NCBI GenBank assembly: GCA_014529385.2
Contig: CM043967.1
Span: 7,594,501-7,658,500, forward strand
Length of the DNA stretch: 64,000 nucleotides
Origin: Adiantum capillus-veneris
Taxonomy: Eukaryota; Streptophyta; Polypodiopsida; Polypodiales; Pteridaceae
Direction: 5' to 3'
A program made the translations under genes and the position numbers. A model generated the notes under the pieces. It worked only from the letters and a program-made list of their open reading frames with translations. It had not been told where the DNA came from and ran no database searches. Positions 9,837-21,963 of this stretch are shown here, piece by piece. Numbering within the stretch: position 1 is the stretch's first letter; each line of letters opens with the position of its first letter.

Positions 9837-12800
9837 ATGGCTGACAGACCAAATGATGTGACTGAAGAGGTTTCCTCTTCACAGGGTCAACAGACACATG
9901 AAGTGGGTGAGTCTTCAAGACCACCACAGACAGATGATGATATATTCAGGACCCAGTTGGCTACTGCTGTGGCTATGTTCACACAAGTAATGCAGAACCC
10001 GAGTTTTTTAGCCTTTCTTCAACCTTCTCTTCCGTCTCAGCAAGTTGGGTCACTGGATCATATTCAAAAGTCTGTTAAGGCTCGAGCACAGGTGATTCAT
10101 ATTGCAGAGTCAATGGAAACACCTGTACATTTGACGGAGAACATGCAGTCTCCACAACGTGTGCCTAAGGTGCAAGAACAGGGGGTTGAGAAGCCAGTCT
10201 TTCAAGCTATACCAGTTCAGCCAGCCACTTTTCAGCAGCCTATCGCTGGTTCTAATGGGCAGGGAAGCAACCTACAGGCTATGCAACAAGTCTTCCCACC
10301 ATCTTCAGTACACCCTGGCTATTTTGGAGGTGGATCGGTATTCTAGAGCATGGCTGGTCATGCACCTGGAAATCAATTTTACACGCCAGGAACAGTATTC
10401 GAGGGTGCTCAAACAATGACGCCTAACCCCATGTATGGTGTTACGGGCATGCTATCAGGGTTTCAAAGCGCTCAGGGCCAATTTGGGATGCCACAGGCAA
10501 ATTTTGGTATGGTTGGAATATTAAATCAACAGCCAAATATGGCATTTCGAGGTCAACTTAATTGCGGTCAGGGAACACAGATGAACCCTAACAGTGTTCC
10601 CATGTTATGGCATTTCCAGGTCAACTTAATTGCGGTCAGGGAACACAGATGAACCCTAACAGTGTTCCCATGTTTCAGTCACTTCCATATGACAACTTAA
10701 CGCCGCTGGAGAGGCCAACTTCGTACAAAGAAGGTGGCAAAGGTGTGACATTCACGACCTTTACAGGGTTTGATGACAGGAAGAAGGCTCTCTCATTCCT
10801 CCAGCAGTTTGACAAGGCCGATGCAAGGGGAAACTTTACGGAGGCTTCAAAGGTCCGCAAGGCAGCCACTTTCTTGACAGGGAATGCGGGACAATGGTGG
10901 ACAACTTTATTGCTTCAAGGGCTAGCTCCGTCCACATGGATTTACTTCAAGCAGATTTTTGCAGCAGCATGGTTATCTGATGACTTTGAAGCACATGTCA
11001 TGACAGAATGGCACCAGCTTAATGTTGCCACTTGCAAGAATCTGGATGACTACAATCGGAAGTTTTGGAAAGCTCTACTTCCAGTAACTTCCTATAGGTT
11101 TGTGCCATTGATAGAACAGATTGAAAAATACTGTTGTGGCCTACCCAAAGGATTGAGAAAGTACTGCACGAAGACCAAAGTCACTACTTTGACGTAGCTC
11201 ATCGAGGTAGCAAACACTAGCAATGGTTTGCTCAAGGGAGAAGATTGTGAATTCAATACTGGCGTCAAGGAAGGATCAGCCAAGAAAAATTCAGCGAAGA
11301 AGCACGTTCCCAATGAGGTTCCTAAAGGGACTCAGGAGCCAGCCAACGTAGGGAAAGGCAAAGCTACGGCTGAATCAAAAAAGGGACCAGCAAAGAAATG
11401 GAAAAGACGTTTTCCTCGCAAGTCGGAAGAGCAAAAGGTCCCGAGGTCAGAGAACAAATACTTTATCTGTGAGTAGCGTGGCCACATTGCTTACAATTGT
11501 CCTCAAAAGAAAAGGCCAGCTGATTCTGAAGACAAGGAAGACAAGAAAGAAAAGAAGCCCATGGCTGGTCTAGTGCCAGATATGGTGGGCGACAAGCCAA
11601 ATTCAGATGCAAGTGAGCTTTGCAGAGCATTGGGAAAGGTCTGGGATCAAACAATTCTTATCTTCTTTGATCCAGGTGCCAAAGCCAACTTCATTTCCCC
11701 AGAATTGGCTTCAAAGTTGGGAATCAGACCTGAAGAGATGGGGTATACAACAGAGGTAGGTTTGGCATGTCGTGGCCATACAGAGGCTGTGACACCAATC
11801 ATCGGAAAGTTGCGCCTACATATCCAGTCCTATGTAGATGTTGAAGAATTTTACATCATGCCATTGGACGGATGTGATGTGTTGTTAGGTATTCCTTGGT
11901 TATTTCGTATACAAGGAATCATGGATGCCTACAACAAAAAGATCACTGCATAGAGCAGGGGAAAGACTCACATTCTGGATGTAAAGCTTAAAGGGGAGTC
12001 TATTCCCACTGTATCAGCTTCTGCTATTACTTTTGTAATGAAAAAGCATCTTTCTGCGAACTTGGTTTTTGCATGTGAAGTGTCAGATTGTGATGAATCA
12101 AATTTATCTGTGTTAGATAAAGAAAGGTCAATGTTTTTACAACAGTATAGTGACTGTTTTTCTGATTCATTACCGTCTCGATTACCGCCAGAGAGACCCG
12201 AGGACCATGCGATAGATTTGGTGCCAGGCAGTAGCCCACCAAATAAGCCTCCGTACAGGGTTAGCGCGGCTCAGTAGAAAGAGATAATGAGCCAAGTACA
12301 GGAGCTGTTAGACAAGGGGCTGATTCAGCCCAATTCATCTCCATTCTGTTCTCCAGTGTTGTTGGTGCAGAAAAAGGATGGCTCATGGCGTATGTGCATC
12401 GACTACCGTGCACTGAACAAGAATACCATCAAGAATAGGTTCCCTATACCAAGAATTGATGATATTCTGGACAAATTAGAAGCAACAGCTATGTTTAGCA
12501 GGATATATCTAAAGAGTGGGTACCATCAGATCCGCATTAGATAAGAGGATGTGCACAAGACTGCCTTTAGAAGAACAACGTTTGGCCTTTACGAATTTTT
12601 AGTGATGTCCCTTGGTCTCACAAATGCTCCTGCTACGTTCAATAGGATGATGGACAGAATTTTCCGTCCACACTGGCAGTTTGTTGGTACATTCTTTGAT
12701 GACATGATAGTCTACTCAAAGAATGAAGAGGAGCATAGGCATCACTTGCCCATTGTGTTCAAAGAGCTACGCAGCCATAGGTTGCTCATCAATGCAAAGA

Positions 12801-14967
12801 AAAGTGAATTTTTTTTGGAAGAGATTCATTTTCTTGGACACATTGTCTCAAAGGATGGTGTCAGAATGGATCCTGCTAAAGTTGAAGCGATCAAGTCATG
12901 GCCAGATTTGAAGACGGTGCACGATGTCCGAAGCTTCTTGGGACTATGCTCCTATTATAGAAGGTTTATCCGAAATTTCGCTGAGATTGCTTCACCTTTA
13001 CATGCTCTTCAAAAGAAGGCAGTCACCTTTAGATGGACACAGAAAGAGATTTCAGCTTTTAATCTCTTAAAGAAAAAGATGACTTCAGATCCAGTCATTG
13101 TGTTGCCAAATCTTAGGAAGTCATTTGTGGTCCAGTGTGACGCCTGCGGTAGTAGCATTGGTGCAGTGCTAATGCAAGATGGCAGGGTAGTAGCCTATGA
13201 GAGTAGAATCTTGCAAGGGCCAGAAAAGACTATGCAAGTCTATGAAAAAGAACTACAGGCCGTCATTCATGCACTCTTAAGTTGGAAACACTACTTGCTA
13301 GGTACAGATTTCGTTGTCCAAACGGATCATCAGACCTTGCGATACGTCTTGACACAGGCAAAGTTATCTGAGAAGCATATGCGATGGGCAAATATCTTGT
13401 CCATGTTCCATTTTCAGATTGTGCATGTGGAAGGCAAGAAGAACGTTGTGGCTGATGCCTTGTCAAGGAAGCCACAAATTTCAGCCGTGTCAATTCCTTA
13501 TCATCATGAACTTGATGATATGAGGGAACAGTATGAAAATGATGAAGATTTTGCAAGAGTCTTCGAGCAGCTAATGGATGGACAACGTCATGAACACTAT
13601 CTTCGCAAAGATGGGTTCATGATGATGCATGGCAGATTGTGTGTCACAAAGCCATTGCGACGCAAAGTTATGGAAGAGAGTCATGTCCCACCGTATGCAA
13701 GGCATCGTGGTATCGATGCTACAGTTAAAGCGGTTGAGACATTCTTCTACTGGCCTACATTGAGAAGAGATGTGGATGCCTTTGTGCGAGAATGCCTAAT
13801 ATGCCAGAAAGTCAAGTTTGACAGGCAAAAGGCACCAGGGTTATTGCAACCACTACCTATTCCAGATAAACCATGGGAAAGTATTGCTATGGATTTATCT
13901 TTGATCTTCTGAGAACGCAGACAGGAAACGATGGTATTTGGACCATCATTTGCAGATTCAGCAAGCACGCTCATTTTATTCCTGTCAGGAAGAAGATAAA
14001 GCCAGATCAGATGGCACGCTTGTTTATGAGCAATATTCTCAAGTATCATGGCATGCCACAGTCGATTGTTAGCGACCGTGATCCACGCATGACAAGTTTG
14101 TTCTGGACAGGCTTGTTTGAGAATATGGGCACAACGCTCAAATTCTCTTCGTCATTTCATCCTCAAACAGATGGGCAGTCAGAAGAGGCAAATTCTACTG
14201 TCCTAGATGTGCTGAAGTGCTATGTGTCAGAGCATAAAGGAAAGTGGGAGCAGTATTTGCCATTGGTGGAGTATGCATACAATAATACAGTGCATTCATC
14301 AACTGGCAAGGCACCTTTTGAGATAGTTGAGGGTGGCAAGAAAGTTCCTCCCATACTGCATACAAAGGACAAGATATTTGAAGCAGATAAGTATGTTCAG
14401 GACATGGATGAAATGTACAAGAAGGTCAAAGTGGCCTTAGAAAAGACTCAGACAAAGCAAAAGAAAGCAGCTGATCGTCACCGTCGTGAAGTGGTATTTT
14501 CACTTGGTGATTCGGTGCTTCTACGCTTTGAAAAGGCAAGGTTAAAGAAGATGAAGGGCAAGGAAAGACTGTTTCCAAAGCTCAGCATGCGTTACTATGG
14601 GCCTTTTCAAGTATGCGACATAATCAATGATGTTGCATATAGGCTGAAATTGCCTGAGAGTTGGAAGATTCACAATGCGTTTCATGTGAGTCTTCTCAGA
14701 CCCGATGTGGGTGATGTGCCAGAGGATATGCCAGCTGAAGATCAGCCGGAAGTCGAGGAACTTAACGAGATCTTGGTCCCGGAACAGATTTTGGCACATA
14801 AAGAAAGAAAAGTGAAAGGCAAGGTTGCTAGGCGTTACTTGGTAAAGTTCAGAAACTATCCACCAATGGATGCTAAGTGGATGGAAGAAGGTGAACTTGC
14901 AGAGTCACCAACTGTGTTATCACTTTACCTTGAAGCCTTCGATTTGCAACCTACCTTGACCCCTTGA
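9837..14967 (+). pseudogene. gag-pol polyprotein of element 1, multiply interrupted
   Basis: It starts at the same ATG (M-A-D-R-P) as the intact copy and ends at the matching TGA. Order: gag, CCHC knuckle, protease (F-D-P-G-A), reverse transcriptase (T-F-F-D-D-M), RNase H, integrase, GPY/F and chromodomain. Breaks against element 4: stops at 10344, 11195, 11474, 11951 and 12275 (all CAG to TAG) and at 12542 (TCA to TAA); a 68-bp tandem duplication shifts the frame at 10607; a 3-base insertion lies near 12580; one T is lost in 13893-13895, just after the first integrase Asp. The stop at 11474 falls inside the zinc knuckle. It cannot make a full polyprotein. Confidence 0.92.
10539..10674 (+). 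repeat. 68-bp tandem duplication in gag
   Basis: 10539-10606 is repeated at 10607-10674 with one visible difference (CGAGG against CCAGG). Elements 2 and 4 have one copy. 68 is not a multiple of three, so the duplication shifts the gag frame. Confidence 0.9.
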
Positions 14968-15538
14968 GTTTCAAAGCTACATGGATTGTCGGTGTGACAA
15001 TGGCTTCTGAAAGAAATGATGTACATGGTATTGAAAGTGAGCTCAAATCAAGTACATGTTACATGAATGTTAGAGCTGTACAGATTGTCAGTTTGGCAAT
15101 TGCTCTTACGGAATGTCCAAACGTGTGCTTAGTGCTACAGAAGTGAGTATTTCTTGTCAGTTTGTCAAGGATACAGTAATTGCTTCTATTAAAGGATACA
15201 TGTGTAACTGCATTCCTAAACTGTCGGTTTGGGTATGCTCGAAAGTGTTACTGGATCCAACGTGTACTAAAGACAGTGGCAAAATGCGTAGCTACATTTT
15301 GTCATTGGAAAGTTAATGACTCAAAGCAATGGCACAGTGCGAAGCTACCACTATGTCATTGGGACAGGGTTCACACGCAGGCAATACATGTGTCGACAAG
15401 GTGTTGAATACACCAGGGTTGACAATGAGCATGTATGTGTCGTACATGTGTCGACAGGTGTTGAATACATCAGTGTTGACTGTGAGCATGTACGACATAG
15501 ATGCAAACGAGGACGTTTGAGATTTCAAGAGGGGGGTA
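14968..15538 (+). other. Non-coding tail of element 1 with 57-bp direct repeat and PPT
   Basis: Between the pol stop and the 3' LTR is 571 bases of non-coding DNA. Two copies of a 57-bp unit stand at 15388-15444 and 15445-15500 (both start CATGTGTCGACA). They are present in reverse in element 4 as well, so they belong to the family. The polypurine tract AAGAGGGGGGTA is at 15527-15538, directly before TGTCACC. Confidence 0.8.
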
Positions 15539-16862
15539 TGTCACCAGCGTGTGACTACTATCTATCCTTTTTGTTGATTTCTTTCTTATTATTTATTTAC
15601 CTTCACTTTTTGGAAACACCCCTCGGGAAATCTAACTGCCCTGCATTGCATAGCTAGTGTGGAACTGTTCAGAGGGAGTCCAGGCCTGAGGTCAAGAGAG
15701 CACTAAGGTTGGACAAGGACTATGGTTAGCCAAAGTGGAATCCTTTGCTACAGAGGCTACATTTCAGTTCTGGGTGTGGCTGCAGTGTACAAAGGGGGTC
15801 AGATGACCTAGAAAGATACAATGGCAGCATCTCCAAAAAATATGGAACTGCTATTTTGGGACCTGAAAATGTGTTCGCGTCATTACCTCGGATATGACTA
15901 GCGAACATTTTACAACTCTGCTGCGAAGTCAACTCGGCAACCGGTCACGAGATTTTTAGGCGGCAACCCCGAAACGGGAAATGGCTTGTAAATGTGCCAA
16001 GTGGCACATTTTTGTGTAGTTTCCTCATGCAAGAGAAGGGGGCGCTTATTTTAGAGAGGAGAAGGCTCATTTTCATGCTGTCACAGGTTGAGAGCTTCAA
16101 TGGAGTGCTTCCTTTCCCTCTTATGTACAATGCGGTGCCAGGAGTGATGCCCTGCACGCTGCGCACTGCTCTCTCTCCCCCCTATGGCAGTATGCTATGC
16201 CCCACTAGTGGGCTTTTCATTTGACCAATGCACAATTATGTGGGTTCATGCGCGATTGCCGAGGCAAGAGCTTCTTGCACAGGTACTGGATTAGCTAGCG
16301 GCTAATCCCCCGCAGGTACAGGTGAATTCGGAGAGGTTTCACGTCAGAAATCTCGTCCGATTCAAAGGGCAAGTAGCCCTACAGGTGCGGGAGCTCGAGG
16401 TCTTGCTACGGATGCGACCGGCACGCAAAACGGAGCCCGAAACAGTGAATTACAGCCTGCTGTGTATTTTTGCAGGTTTAGGGTTTTGGCCCTAAACGGA
16501 CCCTAATACCCCCAGGAGGTTCGGGGACACGAGGGGACCGCTGTACAAGTGATCTGGCGCATTCTCGAGGCTGAAAACAGAGAATTACAATTGAAATTCA
16601 GCCAAGCTTGTGCGGGGCAGCTTGTAGGGAACCACAGGGTTTATTCCCTCTTTTAAACAATAAAGAAATACCGAAAGGGGCGCCTAAGTTAGGGGGCAAG
16701 CTGGTGTCGGTCTTCTCGTACAGGTGCATTCTAGCAGCGTGTATCCCTTTCCCCTTTGTTGTGTCTTGAAAGTACAGGTAAAGTACAGGTAAAGTGGGCG
16801 ACAAATTAAATGGGTGAAAGCAAATAAGGTTTAAGTCTAAGGTCTACCGCCCTTTTTGAAAG
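15539..16862 (+). repeat. 3' LTR of element 1, internally deleted and truncated
   Basis: Starts TGTCACCAGCG after the PPT. Compared with the 5' LTR it lacks about 120 bases near 16588, carries a small duplication of GTACAGGTAAA near 16775, and loses its last ~30 bases at 16862. With the indels set aside the two LTRs differ at many sites, so this element is much older than element 4. Confidence 0.85.
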
Positions 16863-17404
16863 CTGTGAACTTGCACCCACTACTCACACACACATTGTGG
16901 TTCACTTTTGATAAAAATCAGCCTCCCCCTCAGTTTTTGGGCGCCCCCCTCTTGAGTGAGACTTTTGGAACTGTGTAAACCTGCATGTTGCTCTTCTACT
17001 GCCATGTGTCCAGTTTGCTCCTTTTGTTTGATTCATAGTATCCACCAACTTATAAAATTGTAAGTGACTTGCTGAGTGGCCCAAATTCCAATTTGGCGCA
17101 CACAAGCTTCCGCACTCATTGAAATTCAGTGCTAACTGTCCCGACTAGTCCCAGATTGATCGACCTAGATTCTCGATGTGAGAAACCCGTTTGGCCGTAG
17201 TCGTTTCACACTGGCATGCAATGTCCACTTGCACTTTTTCAAGGGTTTCAAGGAAAACAAGTATAAATAAAATTAATGAAAATTTGTAGTTTATGTTTAA
17301 AGAAGGCAACATGAAAAATACACCTCCTGGTGACATACCTACCCTTGAAATAGTGCAAACTTTACTTGAACTTTGCGACACAAAAGAATGCTACGTATAA
17401 GCCT
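16863..17404 (-). repeat. Family-C LTR fragment with PPT, reverse orientation
   Basis: The reverse complement of 16863-17335 matches the first ~470 bases of the family-C LTR, ending CACCTCCTGGTGACA on this strand. 17336-17404 is the PPT side (reverse reading CAAGGGTAGGTA) plus a little internal sequence. Both ends are broken. Confidence 0.75.
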
Positions 17405-18562
17405 ATGATGGGAATTCAACACTTCAAAACAAAAGATGGCTTGGCAGCTAGAGCGCTTTCAAGCAAACAACGACACCTTGTAGACCCCAAAGACCGGCGT
17501 CCCTTTTGGGTATTTCTTTATTCTTAAACTTGAAAAAAACCTCTAAACTTTTACAAGCTGTCTCACTTTTATCGAGCTGAAGCTCCCTTACTCTAACCCG
17601 ATTTCGACAGCATAACAATAGTAGAAGCCTGCATGGACAAAATCTGAAGTAAACAATGTGTTCCACGCACTTTAGAGCACTTTACAAAAACCTGACGAGA
17701 AATTACAGCGCACTGAATTCTCTGTTTTACAAAACCGGACGAGAAATTACAGCGCACTGAATTCTTTGTTTTAGGCCCCCAATTTGCACTAAAACACCTG
17801 TTCGGTGATTCCCTAGCTTCCCTGAAGCTCCTTGGACATGTAGGCATCAAAACTGGCCAAAACCCTAAACTGCAAAAAATTACAGCAGGCTGTAGTTCTC
17901 TGTTTTGCGCTCCGATTCGCGTGCCCACTCCTGTGGGTAGCCCTCGAGCTCCCGCACCTGTAGGGTCATTTGTCCTTTGAATTAGACGAGATTCCTTGTG
18001 GGAAATCTCTCTAAATTGTCCTGTATAAGCACCCAAGGCTTTCGCGAGCCTCCCCTGGCATTACCTTGCAGTTTAGGTGCGAAACCCTAAACCTGCAAAA
18101 AAACACAGCAGACTGTAATTTTCTGTGTCGCATCATTTTGAGCGGAGCAAACACGTCCAGGCGTGTCTCGAAAGCTCGTGCACGCAATTGGACAGTTCCC
18201 CTTAAAATCGAACGAGTTTTCACGCGAGAAAACTCTCTATTTTCGCATCTTTTTGCAATGGAACTGTGCGTATCTGAAGGGGATTAGCAATTAGCTAATC
18301 CGGCTCCTGTACAAAAGGCTCTTGCCTCGGCAAACGTGCATATAACCCCCAGAAGTGTACATGGTCATTTGAGAAGCCCAACTAGAGGGCCATTACCGTA
18401 TGTGCAAAGGGGGGAGATAGATGCACGAAAGCAAATCGTCGCGCTACATAAAGCAAGGGAGAAGGCAAGCTTTCCATTAAAGCTGTGATCACCTGCACCC
18501 AGCACTCACACACTGTGTAGCATAATGACTCGAAAATCAGCCCCTCATTTTTGGGGCGCCTC
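17405..18562 (-). repeat. Family-E LTR, left part (continues at 35058)
   Basis: A reverse-oriented LTR sharing the conserved blocks of families A, C and D (rate of match lower): a GTATTTCTTTATT block near 17510, the GCAAAAAATTACAGCAGGCTG-like block in two parts near 17870, and a GATTAGCAATTAGCTAATCC palindrome near 18282. It lacks about 100 bases at its left end compared with family D. It is split at 18562 by element 3 and resumes after the GCCTC duplication at 35058. Confidence 0.7.
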
Positions 18563-19892
18563 TGTCACGAGGAGGTGTATTTTCCCTATTGCCTTCTCTA
18601 AATATGTACTACATATTTTTATTTATTTGTATTTTTACTTGTTTTTTCCGAAACCCTTGATAAGGCGCAAGTATCGCATGGCCAATGTGAAACGGCTATG
18701 GCCGAACAGGTTTCTCACATCGAAAGTCTAGGTCGGTCAGTCTAGGATTGGTCGGGCCACTTAGCACTGAATTTTGATGAGTATGGAAGCCTGTGTGCCT
18801 CAAATGAAATCTGTGCCTTTCGGAAAGTCACAACTTTATAAGTGAGTGGGAACTAGGGAATTAACTCAAAGGGGCAAACTGGACACTTGGCAGAAGGAGA
18901 GCAACCTGCAGGACACCTTAGCTAGAGGAGGCGCCCAAATGAGGCTAGGGGCTGATTTAACCTTCACAAGTGCAATTACAGTGTGTGTGTGAGTAGTGGG
19001 TGCAAGTCTACAGCTTTAATGGAAAGCTTGCCTTCTCCTCTTTCTCATGTAGCGCGATGATTTGCTCTCGTGCATCTCTCTCCCCCCTTTGGCACATATG
19101 GTAATGCCCCACTAGTTGGGCTACTCAGATGAATATGTACAGTTCTGAGGGTTTATGCGCGTTTGCCAAGCAAGAGCCTTTTGAACAGGAACCGGATTAG
19201 GTAACTGCTAATCCCCACAGGTACCCACAGTTCCATTACGTAAGATTGCGAGTTTGGAGAGAGTTCTAGCGTGAAAACTCGTCCAATTCATAGGGTAACC
19301 GTCCCATTGCGTGCGGGAGCCCTTGGGACGCGCATAGGCGTGTTCGTTCCGCTAAAAATGATCGGAAACAGAGAATTACAGCCTGCTGTGTTTTTCTGCA
19401 GGTTTAGGGTTTCACACCTAAACTGCAAGGGAACACTAGGGGAGCTCCGTGAGAGCCTTGGGATGCATGTATAGGGTTTTGGGCACCGACAGCAGAAAAA
19501 CAGAGAATTACAGCACGCTGAATTTCTGTGACAGCTCACCAGAAAGCTCCTAAATTGCGAGGGAATACATTCTAGGCAGGTGTTTTTGATCTACAAGGGT
19601 TTTTGCGCTGTTGTGTTGCCGAAATTAGGTCAGAAACCTGCGTTTCAGCCCTCACCAGGTTTGGACAGCTTTATGAGAGTTTGGCCTATGTGTACGGATC
19701 GTCAATTGTTAGTTGAATAACGAAATACCAAAAGGGGCGCCACTTTTGGGGGCTGCAGGGTGTTGGTCTTGTGTGCGCAGTGACATTCTAGTCGTTGGAC
19801 GCAATCGTGTTCTGTTTTCTTCTCAATGCTTTGTGTAAAGTTAACAGGTAATTGAAATAGTACCGCCCTCTACGTTGTACAGGCTGATTATA
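18563..19892 (+). repeat. 5' LTR of element 3 (family C, 1330 bp)
   Basis: Starts TGTCACGAGGAGG, ends GATTATA, followed by the PBS TGGTTCCATTGACGGGATA. It shares with family A the GAATTACAGCCTGCTGTG block and the AATAAAGAAATACCG block (here with two changes), but is otherwise diverged. Confidence 0.88.
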
Positions 19893-19945
19893 TGGTTCCA
19901 TTGACGGGATATTTTGTGGTTGAAAGCAATACAAAGCTTGTCGTT

Positions 19946-21045
19946 ATGGTGGAGAAGAGAGACCACGTACCTGAAGAGGGATCTTCCTCACTTGGCACAG
20001 AGAAAGTTCCTTCAACTCTTCAAGAAGAGGACAGGTTGTTTAGAGCTCAACTGCGTTGCTGCATGGACATGTTTCAGCAGTTGGCTAGCAACCCAAGGAT
20101 ATAGGAGTTCTTACAGGCTCTTACATAGGAATTTCAGGCTACGACAAAGGGTTATTAGCCTCCTACACAGGGCACGACTGAGCCACTGCAGGAAAAGGAG
20201 ATTTCTAATGCGCAGAGGACTCGTGATGCTTGAGGGAAAGCCCATATGGTTGAGCTACCAGCGGTGTCCAATGATCCAAAGCAATTTGCTTTAGCTGGAC
20301 AGGAACCGTTTAAGAATGGTCAAGGAGTAATGAACAGGCTATGTGTCAGACCCTTCCATTACCTATTACTTATCTTGGTTACTTTGGAGGTGGTTCAATG
20401 TTTCAAGCTATGGCTAGACCTTTCAATATTATATGCCAGGGAACTTCCACAGGTTACTAGGGAATGTGTTTGGGACAATGCAAACAGACATGGGTAACCC
20501 TATGTACGCGAATATGGGTGTCCAACCAGGTTTTCAGGGTACCTATGGTCAATTTAGAGTGCCTGGAACACAATTTGGTATGGCTTGTTGTTCGCAGCCA
20601 TACACCCAAAATGCAGATATGACAGGTAAAACAGGTGGTGCGAGTGCGCAATGGGCAATCATGGAGCACCACTTTTGTAGGCACCTGTTTATGATAATGT
20701 GGCTTCTTTGAGTCGGCCAAAGGATTACAAGGAAGGTGGGCAAGGAGTAAAGTTTGAAACTTTCTGAGGAATTGAAGATCAACTGAAGGCTTTGACCTTC
20801 ATACAACTGTTTGATGCAACTTATGCTGGAGGAAACTTCACAGAGTCTTCGAAGATATGCAAGGCTGCCACTTTCTTGAAAGGGAATGCGCTTCAATGGT
20901 GGACCGCATTGTTGAACTAGGGTCAAGCCCCAACAACGTGGGTCCAATTCAAATAGCTTTTTGTGCCTGCATGGCTGACAAACACTTTTGAAGTGGTACG
21001 AGTTGAATGCTAAACAGTGTGCGAATCTGGAAGAGTACATTAAAC
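19946..21045 (+). pseudogene. gag of element 3, 5' part
   Basis: ATG 19946 opens a gag beginning M-V-E-K-R-D, with acidic and Ser-rich text and an E-E-D-R-L-F-R-A-Q-L stretch that parallels D-D-I-F-R-T-Q-L in family A. Stops and frame changes begin at 20102. Downstream segments match gag at F-L-K-G-N-A-L-Q-W-W-T (about 20874-20906) and N-L-E-E-Y (21025-21039). The frame is broken at 21045 by the family-B LTR and resumes at 26448. Confidence 0.8.
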
Positions 21046-21963
21046 TGTTAGGTGTAGCGGAATGATTGTTTGCGCTTTGCTCAAGATGAGTGCTCCGAAT
21101 TGTGTTCAAGGTTCCTTTTAGTTCTTATGGAAGGGAGAGCCTTCCGTTCTTAATGGAAAGTGCTATGATCACAACAGAGTGAATGGACACTGTGCGCGCA
21201 AGTGAATGAGACTGAGAGATGGAGAGAGAAGAGAGATACGACACTAGAGACGTTGTAAAACCCTCCTCCGAAGGCCCCACTCTCGTCGGTGAGAGTGGTC
21301 TACTATTGATTGCACAATCTGGTACAAATGGTATGCATGAGACTGATGCAAGTCTAGGCTATGTCGACGATGACGAAGTCGACCTAAGGGCTGAAATCTG
21401 CAATCTTTCTACTGCTGTCCAAAAATGCTATGGGCTGAAATCTGCTAATCTTCTATCTGCTGAATTCTGACTCTGTGTCGGTGACGATGTCGATGACGAT
21501 GATGCGACGACGACGCGCTGAAAACGCAGATGCTGAAATCTGCGTTTTCCGGGCTGAAACTATAAACCTTGCGGAAACTGACCGTGCGGCGAGGAACTGG
21601 TGCGGAAAGGTGAGATCTGCGAGGTTCGGGACTTGATATGCGAAATCTAACTGCTGAAAACTGAAAACGCTGGTCCTAGGGCTGATTCTGTCGCGATATA
21701 TCGGCAAAACGCTGAGGTTGCTGGCAGATGCAAAAACGCTAGGGCTGAAAATGTTGTTTCTGTCGCCGCGGTTCTGCAAATGCAAAAACGCTAGGCTGAT
21801 CTGTTGGGGTCTTGTCGCAGGGATCTGCAAGGGCAAAACGCTGGCTAATCTGCGATGTCTGGTCCAAAAACGTTAGCCAAGTTGCTGAGGAGCAAAAACG
21901 CTAGAGTCCTTGGGTTGTGCTGGGGTTCTGTTGAGAAGGTGCCTGTTGAGCATGTGCTCCTAC
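21046..21963 (-). repeat. Family-B LTR copy 1, truncated
   Basis: Begins TGTTAGGTGTAGCGG on this strand and is close to copy 2 at 25146. It stops at 21963, where the element 2 LTR starts. It contains repeated AAAACGCTAG words and GCTGAAAWCTG words typical of this LTR. Confidence 0.85.

Larger units (their letters stand above)
8259..16862 (+). mobile_element. Element 1: family-A Ty3/gypsy chromovirus, degenerate
   Basis: Order: 5' LTR 8259-9731, PBS 9732, gag-pol 9837-14967, non-coding tail, polypurine tract 15527-15538, 3' LTR 15539-16862. The layout and most of the sequence match the intact element 4. It is disabled by six stops, one duplication and at least one frameshift. The 3' LTR is cut off about 30 bases before its expected GGTTTCA end, where reverse-oriented family-C sequence begins, so no target duplication can be paired with the left flank GTAAG. 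Confidence 0.9.

Noticed and set aside
15388-15500. CRISPR-like or satellite array
   Set aside because: Only two units without spacers, in a eukaryotic retrotransposon; no array of any kind seen in the window.
16863-18562. Single reverse LTR spanning the whole interval
   Set aside because: A PPT and internal sequence at 17336-17404 separate two different LTR types (C and E).
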